Shown piece by piece: positions 24,659 through 32,671 of a stretch of DNA of 64,000 nucleotides. How positions within the stretch are numbered: the stretch's first letter is position 1; every line of letters begins with the position of its first letter. The translations under genes and the position numbers were made by a program. The notes below the pieces were generated by a model. That model worked only from the letters and a program-made list of their open reading frames with translations, did not search any database and had not been told where the DNA came from. Source of the DNA: Chitinophagaceae bacterium IBVUCB2 (GTDB lineage Bacteria > Bacteroidota > Bacteroidia > Chitinophagales > Chitinophagaceae). The stretch lies in assembly GCA_002127295.1 (NCBI GenBank), contig NFUV01000002.1, positions 372,001-436,000 on the forward strand, given 5' to 3'.

Positions 24659-27370
24659 ATGAAAAGTATATTATTTATAATTTTCGGAATAGCAATATAT
24701 GGGTCTTTGTTTGCACATGAAATGAATGGAATTGATATGTCAAAAAATGATGTAATGCAGGTTCAACCTGTAACCTACACCTGCCCTATGCACCCGGAAA
24801 TACATGCACCGGGGCCAGGTAGCTGCCCTAAGTGTGGAATGAATTTAGTAAAAGAAAAACCCAAGCCTGTAAAAAAGCCGGTTGTAAAAAAACCAAAACC
24901 TGTCACCGTTCCTAAGGATACAATAAAAATCAGCCCTGTTGTTAATGAAGTTAGGGATACAGTGAAGGCGCCAGTAGTAGATGCACAACAGGCGGTAACA
25001 TATACTTGTCCAATGCATCCTGAAATACATGCTGATAAACCTGGCAACTGTCCAAAATGTGGAATGCCACTTGTAAAAGAAAAAGGGAATATGAATTCAG
25101 ATAATCCGGGAAAATCGGATGTGCAAACCGTAGATAATTACAGCGAAAAAATGGCAAAAGCGGGTCTTTCTAAAAAAATTGTCAGCAAGATCCCGCCGAG
25201 AACAGTCCATTATGACTTATATGTGCATGATACTATTGTAAATTTTACAGGAAAACCAAAAAGAGCAATTGCTGTAAACGGGCAAATTCCGATGCCTGAT
25301 CTTACGTTCACAGAGGGTGATACAGCAGAAATTTATGTACATAATAAATTGAAAGAGTCAACTTCTTTGCATTGGCATGGGTTGTTCTTACCCAACAAAG
25401 AAGATGGAGTTCCGAATCTTACCCAAATGCCAATCAAACCCGGCACTACGCATATTTACAAGTTTCCAATAATACAGCACGGCACACATTGGTATCATAG
25501 TCATTCAGGATTGCAGGAACAAATTGGCATGTATGGTTCTTTTATTATGAATAAAAGAGAAGAGTTTGATATTCCAACAGTACCAATAGTGATAAGTGAG
25601 TGGACAGATTACAAGCCTGAAAATATACACCGGATGTTGCACATGGCTACTGATTGGTTTGCTATAAAGAAAAATGCGGTGCAAAGTTATGCAGAGGCCG
25701 CCAAAGCAGGTCATTTTAAAACCAAATTACAAAACGAATGGAAGCGTATGCTGGCAATGGATGTTAGCGATGTGTATTATGACAGAATATTTATGAATGG
25801 TAAGCCAGAGTCTACTATAAGTGAAGTGGAAGGGAAGTTGTTGAAAGCTGGCGATAAGGTTCGGTTACGAATTTCAAACGGTGGGGCATCATCTTATTTC
25901 TGGCTCAGGTATGCCGGTGGTAAAATTGCAGTTGTGGCAAGCGACGGAAACGATGTAGAACCTGTTGAAGTGGACAGGTTAATTATTGCTGTTTCAGAAA
26001 CCTATGATATTGTTGTTACAATTCCTGCTGATGGTACTGCTTATGAATTACTGGCCACTACAGAGGATAGAACAAATTCCGCTTCCGTATATATTGGTAA
26101 TGGAATCAAACAACTCATCTCCCCAATGCCCCGGTTGAAATATTTTGAAGGCATGAAGATGATGAATGGTATGATGAAAATGAATGGAGATCTGGATGAT
26201 ATGGGAATGAACATGAGCCTCAATCAAATGGATATGAATGTGGTGATGTATCCGGAAATTACTGGTGAGGAAAAGAAAAAAGGAAGCATTCCAAAAGATA
26301 CAATGGCAATAAATGATCATGCAAATCATAACCAGTACAACAGTAATGAAATGTCTGACATTGTCACCTTGAACTATGCAATGCTCAAAGCTCCCGGAAA
26401 AACAACATTACCAGAATCTACAGTTAAAACGTTGAAATTTGAATTAACTGGAAATATGAACCGCTATGTGTGGAGCTTAGACAACAAAGTAGTTTCAGAG
26501 GCGGATAAAATTTTGGTTAAGAAAGGAGAAAATTTGCGGCTGATTATTTTTAATGGCTCAATGATGCGCCATCCAATGCATCTGCATGGTCATGATTTCA
26601 GAGTGCTAAACGGGCATGGTGAATATGCGCCATTGAAAAATATTATTGATATTATGCCAATGGAAACGGACACATTAGAATTTAATGCGAACGTTGAAGG
26701 CGATTGGTTTTTTCATTGTCATATCTTATATCATATGATGAGTGGCATGGGAAGAGTTTTCAGTTATGAAAATCAAGCTCCCAATCCGTTGATTCCAAAT
26801 CCAAAACTGGCACAACGGAAATTATTTGCAGATGACAGGAAGTTTCATTTTATGGCCGAAAACGATTTTGCTACCAATGGTAACGATGGAATGTTCATAT
26901 TGCAAAACACCCGGTGGAGTTTAGGTACAGAATGGCGATTGGGCTTTCATAATCACCATGGCTACGAAACTGAAACCCATATTGGCAGGTACTTAGGAAA
27001 GATGCAATGGTTAATGCCATTTATAGGGTTTGATTGGCGGTATCGGAAATTAGAAGAAGGAGAAGTTGAGAAAAATATCTTCGGACAAAAAAGTACCAAA
27101 GACAACAGGGCCCAATTAAGTATAGGTGTTCAATACATTTTACCAATGCTGGTACAGGCACAAGCAGAAGTTTACATGGATGGCAATGTAAGGTTGCAGT
27201 TAATGCGAGAAGATATTCCAATAGCTAAGCGTTTACGGATGAGCTTTATGGTAAACACAGATATTGAGTATATGGGTGGATTCAAATATATATTGGGTCG
27301 CAATATTGCACTTTCTGCACACTACGATAGTGATATGGGTTTTGGCGGAGGAATTACAGTTAACTATTAA
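24659..27370 (+). CDS. copA: Multicopper oxidase (CopA-like) with two HMBDs and C-terminal barrel-like domain
   Basis: Starting at the ATG at 24659 (the upstream ATG at 24635 adds eight residues before the signal peptide) gives 903 residues. Order: signal peptide, HMBD near 39-63, Pro/Lys/Val-rich linker, HMBD near 117-141, then a three-domain cupredoxin oxidase. Its copper ligands are HWHG (about 238), HWYHSHSG (about 277), HPMHLHGH (about 637) and HCHILYHM (about 686). A Met-rich insert lies around 495-560. The last 190 residues are beta-rich, end in an aromatic residue and resemble PcoB/CopB outer-membrane proteins. It probably oxidises Cu(I) in the periplasm. Confidence 0.88.
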   Translation: MKSILFIIFGIAIYGSLFAHEMNGIDMSKNDVMQVQPVTYTCPMHPEIHAPGPGSCPKCGMNLVKEKPKPVKKPVVKKPKPVTVPKDTIKISPVVNEVRDTVKAPVVDAQQAVTYTCPMHPEIHADKPGNCPKCGMPLVKEKGNMNSDNPGKSDVQTVDNYSEKMAKAGLSKKIVSKIPPRTVHYDLYVHDTIVNFTGKPKRAIAVNGQIPMPDLTFTEGDTAEIYVHNKLKESTSLHWHGLFLPNKEDGVPNLTQMPIKPGTTHIYKFPIIQHGTHWYHSHSGLQEQIGMYGSFIMNKREEFDIPTVPIVISEWTDYKPENIHRMLHMATDWFAIKKNAVQSYAEAAKAGHFKTKLQNEWKRMLAMDVSDVYYDRIFMNGKPESTISEVEGKLLKAGDKVRLRISNGGASSYFWLRYAGGKIAVVASDGNDVEPVEVDRLIIAVSETYDIVVTIPADGTAYELLATTEDRTNSASVYIGNGIKQLISPMPRLKYFEGMKMMNGMMKMNGDLDDMGMNMSLNQMDMNVVMYPEITGEEKKKGSIPKDTMAINDHANHNQYNSNEMSDIVTLNYAMLKAPGKTTLPESTVKTLKFELTGNMNRYVWSLDNKVVSEADKILVKKGENLRLIIFNGSMMRHPMHLHGHDFRVLNGHGEYAPLKNIIDIMPMETDTLEFNANVEGDWFFHCHILYHMMSGMGRVFSYENQAPNPLIPNPKLAQRKLFADDRKFHFMAENDFATNGNDGMFILQNTRWSLGTEWRLGFHNHHGYETETHIGRYLGKMQWLMPFIGFDWRYRKLEEGEVEKNIFGQKSTKDNRAQLSIGVQYILPMLVQAQAEVYMDGNVRLQLMREDIPIAKRLRMSFMVNTDIEYMGGFKYILGRNIALSAHYDSDMGFGGGITVNY

Positions 27371-27405
27371 TAGTGGCCGGGAAGAAATTCTAATTATTTA
27401 CGTAG

Positions 27406-27448
27406 AAAATACTCCGCATCTTTATTTTTTTGGGGAGTATTTTTTTCA
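27406..27448 (+). terminator. Rho-independent terminator after the multicopper oxidase
   Basis: AAAATACTCC (27406-27415) pairs with GGAGTATTTT (27434-27443) and the strand continues as a T-run. The loop is long (18 bases) and T-rich. It closes metal cluster A. Confidence 0.65.
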
Positions 27449-27649
27449 TCATTATACCTGCTTACTAATTATTTCCTCTTAATCTACTTTCATTTTATTG
27501 GACAAATCAATAATATGATAAGGGTATTCCCTGATGTTCTTCAAGATAGAAGTGTGCTCTTGTTTATGGTTTTGTTTTTGTGATATTAAATTATTGAGAA
27601 CTAATTTTTTTAATACCTGCAATGAGCAGGCATTGTATAATTTTTTATT

Positions 27650-28054
27650 ATGTTACAACCCATTACTATTTTAATAGCTGACGATAATCATTATATACGG
27701 AAAAGCCTGGCAAACATCCTGGATTACGAACCTCAATTTCAAATAGTAGGAATTGCAGAAACCGGGGAGCAAGCTATTTTTCTGGCAGCAAAGCTTGAAC
27801 CGGACATTCTTCTATTAGATATTAATATGAAGCCCCTCAGTGGGTTTGCTGCCATACAACCAATATTGGAAAATAATCCCACTATAAAAATTATTGGGTT
27901 GTCACTTCACCATGAAAAAGCTTACAGCAGGACTCTTTTTAAATTAGGTGCTCATGGTTATATGGCGAAAAGCGAATCGATCGATGCAATGCTGAATTGT
28001 ATGCGGGAAGTGGCTGCTGGTAATATTTGTATTGCACATAATAAGGCAGCATAA
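27650..28054 (+). CDS. Stand-alone response regulator receiver domain
   Basis: A 134-residue CheY-like receiver with the acidic pair D11-D12, phosphoacceptor D57 (ILLLDINMKP), a Ser at the switch position (85) and Lys 107. The sequence resembles the receiver of NarL/LuxR-type regulators, but it ends after the receiver (REVAAGNICIAHNKAA), where those would go on to a helix-turn-helix. It is therefore either a single-domain regulator or a truncated NarL protein. No kinase is adjacent. The gap upstream (27449-27649) contains no recognisable gene. Confidence 0.8.
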   Translation: MLQPITILIADDNHYIRKSLANILDYEPQFQIVGIAETGEQAIFLAAKLEPDILLLDINMKPLSGFAAIQPILENNPTIKIIGLSLHHEKAYSRTLFKLGAHGYMAKSESIDAMLNCMREVAAGNICIAHNKAA

Positions 28055-28108
28055 TATACTATACAGTATTTTGGCATTAATTTTTAATGATCTGCTCTAA
28101 AAAAGTAC

Positions 28109-28729
28109 ATGGAAAATACAACTCACCGAAGCATACAAATTCCTCCAAACACATCAGGTAAGGCCGTCGATCTTGATTATTCTGTTACAGCCGTTAATGA
28201 AGAAGAGGCAATTAAAACATTTAAAAGAGCCTGTAAGCGGTTGCTGAATCCTCCTGTATGGAAAGAAATATCAGGTTTTTTCAGTGCGACTTTTCATTTG
28301 GAAAATTCCGTAGAATCCAGTCCCCAGCGCCTGGCAATGGAGGGAGATTATCTGAGAATTAATATACCCGGTCCTGGTAATACTGCAGGGGATGGGTACG
28401 ATTGGGTACAAGTTGTAGGTATCACTGAGTATGAAGATGCTGGTATTGGTGAATTTTCTTTGGAATTGCGCCCTTCCATCAATCCCGCTAAACCTGCAGA
28501 AGGTATAGCTCATTTTTTTAAAGAAGGAGCAAGTTCAACGTTCATCATCCGGAGAAATGGAAATGTTGTTACTGCATCCTATCATGGTAGAAATGAAGTT
28601 CCAAACGTTGAAGATGTATCACTGGGTGATAAAGTGAGAAATACCATTGTAGCAACAGGTGCAAGAGCAGGTATATCTGAGTTACAGTGGGCTGCATTAA
28701 TGAAAGGAATATTGGAAAAAGAATTATGA
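28109..28729 (+). CDS. Uncharacterised soluble protein
   Basis: A 206-residue protein without signal peptide or membrane helix. It starts METT-like (MENTTHRSIQIPPNTSGKAV) and has a conserved-looking core GDYLRINIPGPGNTAGDGYDWVQVV, then a beta-rich region ending in a helical tail. I do not recognise a named family. It lies 54 bases after the receiver gene in the same direction and converges with DUF72. No metal ligands stand out, so it seems unrelated to the flanking metal clusters. Confidence 0.6.
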   Translation: MENTTHRSIQIPPNTSGKAVDLDYSVTAVNEEEAIKTFKRACKRLLNPPVWKEISGFFSATFHLENSVESSPQRLAMEGDYLRINIPGPGNTAGDGYDWVQVVGITEYEDAGIGEFSLELRPSINPAKPAEGIAHFFKEGASSTFIIRRNGNVVTASYHGRNEVPNVEDVSLGDKVRNTIVATGARAGISELQWAALMKGILEKEL

Positions 28730-28768
28730 TTCGCATCGGCCACCCTACACTAACGCAGTAGAAAGAAG

Positions 28769-29509
28769 TTAGCTTAGTTTTAATTGCAGGTATTTCGCAT
28801 TCTCAAAAGCATTGCCAGCGGTATTATTAAAATATGCATACACATCTTTCCCTGCAGCAAGGTATTCCTGGATGAGCAGCACCTTTTCATCCAATGCCTT
28901 GTTACTATATGAATCCCGATAATTGCCTGTAGGTCCATGAAATCGTAAGTAAACGAAGCCTGCCTCACCAGGAAAGCTGGAAATTTTTGCTTTGGAAAAA
29001 TCATGCAACACCATCGTCCCATTATACTCATTCAGTAGTTCAATAGTTTCTCTAATATACCAGCTTTCATTCCGGAATTCGATCGCCTTACGCCATTCAT
29101 TGTCTGTATCAAGTTCCTGAATTGCTTTAAGAATACCTTCTACCTGTGTAAAATATTCCAGGTTGATCTTGCCGGGAAATTGGATTAACAGACAACCTTT
29201 TTTATGACCAATTCCGCCTGCAGCTTCCATAAATTTATTAATGCCGCCAAGATTATTACAGAGATCCTTTGCATGGGTAATCTCCCTGCTAAGCTTTAAC
29301 GTAAATTGAAAATCGCCAGGGACATCAGCAGTCCATTTTTTGTAAGTGGTATGAAGAGGGGTTTTATAGAATGAGCTATTTATTTCAATCGTATTAAATA
29401 AGGTGCTATAATAATGAAGACGACTCTTCAATTGAAAATGAGCCGGGAAATTTTTTTTATTACCGGGCATGTATCCGTTACTGATCCCTATCCTTGTTTG
29501 TACTGCCAT
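28769..29509 (-). CDS. DUF72 family protein (YecE-like)
   Basis: A 246-residue protein on the minus strand with the DUF72 hallmarks: the start TRIGISNGYMPGNKKNF, the strand-loop NTIEINSSFYKTP, KWTADVPGDFQFTLKLSREITH, the block LLIQFPGKINL, and the C-terminal VYAYFNNTAGNAFENA. The family adopts a TIM-barrel fold and is widespread, with unknown reaction. It is transcribed away from the SDR gene upstream on the same strand, with an 86-base gap. Its role here seems independent of metal handling. Confidence 0.88.
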   Translation of the reverse strand: MAVQTRIGISNGYMPGNKKNFPAHFQLKSRLHYYSTLFNTIEINSSFYKTPLHTTYKKWTADVPGDFQFTLKLSREITHAKDLCNNLGGINKFMEAAGGIGHKKGCLLIQFPGKINLEYFTQVEGILKAIQELDTDNEWRKAIEFRNESWYIRETIELLNEYNGTMVLHDFSKAKISSFPGEAGFVYLRFHGPTGNYRDSYSNKALDEKVLLIQEYLAAGKDVYAYFNNTAGNAFENAKYLQLKLS

Positions 29510-29595
29510 TGATTACGAATTAAACCTGCTCTCGGTAATTTCTATCTGTAGTTTTTTAAAATAATGACATGACGAAAAGTTATGATCGTAGCAAA

Positions 29596-30465
29596 TCATC
29601 CATTTATTATCTCTCCACCATTGGGATGGATAAATTGCCCTGTAATATAACTTGCATCATTACTGGCTAAAAATAGATAAGAGGGTGCAATCTCCACAGG
29701 TTCCCCGGCTCTTGCCATAGGTGTATCACTCCCATGTTGTGCTACTTTTTTAGCGGAAAAACTCGATGCAATCAAGGGTGTCCAGATCGGGCCGGGTGCA
29801 ACACCATTTACCCGGATGCCTTTTTTAACAAGACTGGCAGATAAACTCCTTGTGAAAGAAACTATTGCTCCTTTTGTTGAAGCATAGTCAATTAAACCTG
29901 CGCTACCCCGATAGGCTGTTACAGAAGCTGTATTAATAATGCAGGATCCTTTCTTCATGAATGTCAGTGCTGCTTTGGTAAGCCAGAAGAAGGAAAAAAT
30001 ATTTGTCTCGAAAGTCTTAAGTAATTCTTTGGTGGTTAACTCTTGCAATGTCTTATTCTCATAGTGAATGGCTGCATTATTTACCAATATATCAATACGG
30101 CCAAATTCTTTTATTGTTTTACTGATCGTCGTTTTGCAAACCTGTTCCTTCCGCAGGTTACCGGGAATCAAGAAGCATTGTTTATTATAAACCTGTTGGA
30201 TAATGCGGGCAGTTTCTTTTGCATCTTTATGTTCATTCCAATAGGCAATGGCAATATCAGCGCCTTCTTTAGCAAAAAGGATCGCTACTGCTTTTCCTAT
30301 GCCACTATCACCTCCCGTAACTAGTGCAACCTTTCCTTTCAATTTATTATTGCCCGGAATGCCGGGGTAATCAAAAACAGGTGAGGGTGTCATTTTTTTT
30401 TCTAGTCCGGGTCTCTTCTGCTTTTGTGGTTGGCGTAATAGTTTTTTTTCACTTCCTTTCTGCAT
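29596..30465 (-). CDS. Short-chain dehydrogenase/reductase (YghA/YhdG-like)
   Basis: A 289-residue SDR oxidoreductase on the minus strand. A basic 40-residue N-terminal extension precedes the Rossmann domain. TGGDSGIG lies at 50-57, NNAA at 129-132, and the catalytic Ser 181, Tyr 194 and Lys 198 (YASTK) are present. VAPGPIWTPL and the C-terminal YITGQ-IHPNGG pattern fit the YghA-type general-stress oxidoreductases. The product probably reduces an aldehyde or ketone using NAD(P)H; the substrate is unknown. It shares its orientation with DUF72. Confidence 0.88.
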   Translation of the reverse strand: MQKGSEKKLLRQPQKQKRPGLEKKMTPSPVFDYPGIPGNNKLKGKVALVTGGDSGIGKAVAILFAKEGADIAIAYWNEHKDAKETARIIQQVYNKQCFLIPGNLRKEQVCKTTISKTIKEFGRIDILVNNAAIHYENKTLQELTTKELLKTFETNIFSFFWLTKAALTFMKKGSCIINTASVTAYRGSAGLIDYASTKGAIVSFTRSLSASLVKKGIRVNGVAPGPIWTPLIASSFSAKKVAQHGSDTPMARAGEPVEIAPSYLFLASNDASYITGQFIHPNGGEIING

Positions 30466-30643
30466 AACATTTTCCTATTATACTGAAAATTTTGTACCAT
30501 AAAAATGCGTCTGGTAAGGCTCATTTTTTTGTTTACTTGCTGAATATTTTCTACAAACTGATTCAACCTTGTAGCAAACAATACTTATTAAAGTAAGGCA
30601 TGGTATTTTCGGTTTTTTTGAAATACCAAACGTTGTTATAATC

Positions 30644-30814
30644 ATGAGACGTTTATCACCTGCATTCTTGATTATTGCTTTTGTAGGAGCAATACTTGCA
30701 TTTGGGAACCTGATTCCAGAATGGGAGCCGGTATCAAAATCCATGTTTTACGTTTTCAGCTCCTTATTCATCATTTCGATTTTATTTGATAAGCCGCCTA
30801 AAAATATTTTTTAA
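30644..30814 (+). CDS. Small two-helix membrane protein, 56 residues
   Basis: A short frame from ATG at 30644 to TAA at 30814. It encodes two hydrophobic segments (AFLIIAFVGAILAFGNLI and MFYVFSSLFIISILF) separated by a polar turn (PEWEPVSKS) and a short Lys/Pro tail. The coding look of the sequence and the five-base spacing to the DUF6496 gene downstream support a real gene. It is divergent from the SDR gene. The family is not recognised; a small stress-related membrane protein is a guess. Confidence 0.6.
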   Translation: MRRLSPAFLIIAFVGAILAFGNLIPEWEPVSKSMFYVFSSLFIISILFDKPPKNIF

Positions 30815-30819
30815 TAGTT

Positions 30820-31023
30820 ATGGCAAAGTATTCAAAAAAGGCAAATGAAAAAGTAGGGCAAGCAATAAAGGAAATGAAAGAGGGTAAATTGCGTGCAGGC
30901 AAATCAGGTAAAAAAGTAACCGATAAAAAGCAAGCTATTGCAATTGGCCTGTCACAAGCTAAAGATGCAGGATTTAAAGTGCCCCAAAAAATGCAAAAAA
31001 ATAAAAAAAGGAGGCCAGTATAG
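30820..31023 (+). CDS. DUF6496 small basic protein
   Basis: A 67-residue, Lys-rich protein beginning MAKYSKKANEKVGQAIKEMK and containing KKVTDKKQAIAIGLSQAK, the signature of DUF6496. Such proteins resemble plasmid- or stress-associated DNA-binding peptides (KGG-like), but the function is unknown. It lies five bases after the small membrane protein gene. The terminator stem begins inside its last codons and spans the stop. Confidence 0.82.
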   Translation: MAKYSKKANEKVGQAIKEMKEGKLRAGKSGKKVTDKKQAIAIGLSQAKDAGFKVPQKMQKNKKRRPV

Positions 31024-31037
31024 CGCCTCCTTTTTTT
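31003..31037. terminator. Bidirectional terminator between DUF6496 and OmpA genes
   Basis: AAAAAAAGGAGGC (31003-31015) is the exact reverse complement of GCCTCCTTTTTTT (31025-31037). A 9-base loop holds the DUF6496 stop codon. A- and T-runs on both sides let it serve both convergent genes. Confidence 0.85.
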
Positions 31038-31056
31038 ATTCAATTAAATTACCGGT

Positions 31057-32424
31057 TTAATATGCTACCCGTAATTCAATTCTACGATTCTTCATTCTTC
31101 CACTCGCTGTATTATTATCAGCAATAGGCTGGGTTTCACCAAAACCTTCTGTTGTGATCCTGTTTTCGCTGATACCTTTACTAATAAGGTAGTCTTTTAC
31201 AGCTATTGCACGGTCCTCACTTAATTTCATATTCGCATCATCATCTCCCGCATTATCTGTATGACCCTCTATCCGAATTTGTAAGCCGGGATTTTCATTC
31301 ATCATTCTAACAACCTGGTCAAGTGATGCATATGATTTTGTGGTAAGCTTTGCATTCGTTGCTCCAAATGAAATGCCTTGTGCGGATGCACCTAATGATT
31401 TACTTACGTTGGCTGGAACTTCCGGGCAACCATTGTTTGAAGATAATCCGGCAATATCAGGACATTTATCTTCGTCATCATTAATACCATCACCATCTTT
31501 ATCTGGAATTGGGCAACCATCATATTTAGCAACTCCTGCCTGGTTAGGACATTTATCCAATTCATCATTTATTCCATCACCATCCGAATCTGGAATTGGA
31601 CAGCCGTCATATTTTGCCAGACCTGCCTGGTTAGGACATTTATCTAATTCATCGTTTATACCGTCACCATCACTATCAGGTACCGGGCATCCATTGTATT
31701 TAGCAAGACCTGGTTGATTAGGACATTTATCTTCATTATCATTTATGCCGTCACCATCGCTATCAGGAATAACTACTGGAGGAGGCGGATCAGCAGCCCG
31801 GTAAGGAGTTGTTTTCTTACCAAATAAGCGAAGCTTAAGTCCCAGTTGTATATTTTGATTTTTATATTCGGTAGTACTGCTATGATCGGCATCTGCCATG
31901 TTGGATAAACCATGAATATATCGGCCAAAGATGGAAACTTTTCCATGAGGGAAAACTTCAAGCCCACCAAAAACAGATAAACTGGTACTGTTGAAATCTG
32001 ATTTATCGGCAAGATTTCTTTCATCATCAACTGCTGTTAGAAAATCAACCTGCGGGCCTAATGAGAAGGCCAGTTTATCACCAGCATGAATTTTAAGTAA
32101 TAAAGGCAATGATATAAACTTAAGTTTACCATCATTCAGCAATTCCGGGGTTGTGCTGTTGGTGAGATAAGAGTAAGAACTATACATTAACTGAGGTTCG
32201 ATGGAGAAACGATGGGTGAGAGGAATGTTAACCCATCCACCTGCGGACCATCCCGCTTTGCTTTCATATTTTAGTCCCGCATTATTATTAGAGACATTGA
32301 ATTTGGTAAGATTTACGGCACCGAGCAAACCTCCGGAAACAGAATATTGCGGATGTTCATCATCCTGTGCCATCAGACTGCTGCATAATAATGCACATGC
32401 AGCTGATAAGAAAATACGTTTCAT
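31057..32424 (-). CDS. OmpA-family outer-membrane protein with thrombospondin type 3 repeats
   Basis: A 455-residue protein on the minus strand. A signal peptide (ending SSLMAQ) leads into an N-terminal beta barrel of about 190 residues (residues 25-205). A Pro-rich hinge (ADPPPPVVIP) follows, then four Asp-rich 29-residue calcium-binding repeats. A C-terminal OmpA peptidoglycan-binding domain follows (GHTDNAGDDDANMKLSEDRA, TTEGFGETQPIADN, RRIELRV). It tethers the outer membrane to the cell wall. It is a general surface protein with no link to metals. Confidence 0.92.
   Translation of the reverse strand: MKRIFLSAACALLCSSLMAQDDEHPQYSVSGGLLGAVNLTKFNVSNNNAGLKYESKAGWSAGGWVNIPLTHRFSIEPQLMYSSYSYLTNSTTPELLNDGKLKFISLPLLLKIHAGDKLAFSLGPQVDFLTAVDDERNLADKSDFNSTSLSVFGGLEVFPHGKVSIFGRYIHGLSNMADADHSSTTEYKNQNIQLGLKLRLFGKKTTPYRAADPPPPVVIPDSDGDGINDNEDKCPNQPGLAKYNGCPVPDSDGDGINDELDKCPNQAGLAKYDGCPIPDSDGDGINDELDKCPNQAGVAKYDGCPIPDKDGDGINDDEDKCPDIAGLSSNNGCPEVPANVSKSLGASAQGISFGATNAKLTTKSYASLDQVVRMMNENPGLQIRIEGHTDNAGDDDANMKLSEDRAIAVKDYLISKGISENRITTEGFGETQPIADNNTASGRMKNRRIELRVAY
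31417..31764 (-). repeat. Four thrombospondin type 3 repeats, 29 residues each
   Basis: Four tandem 87-base units inside the OmpA gene encode DxDGDGINDxxDKCP units followed by GxxxxxGCP. The Asp residues form calcium sites and each unit has two cysteines. The last unit is the most divergent. Confidence 0.88.
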
Positions 32425-32671
32425 AGTTTTTTTTTTAATGATAAATTGTTTTACACTTCCTGAATTGTTATCAGGATTTTAATAAATTAGATTGTTAATA
32501 TTTGAAACTACATTACCCATTTCTCCAAAACCATACCAACGGAATTTACAAGTGAGATGCGAAAAAATATCCACAGCCATGTTTTTTTCTTGCAATTAGG
32601 TCATCATTTTGGGTAAGAATTCACACCATACAATCAAATAGAGTATTGATTCAGCTTTACTTAAGTCTGGC

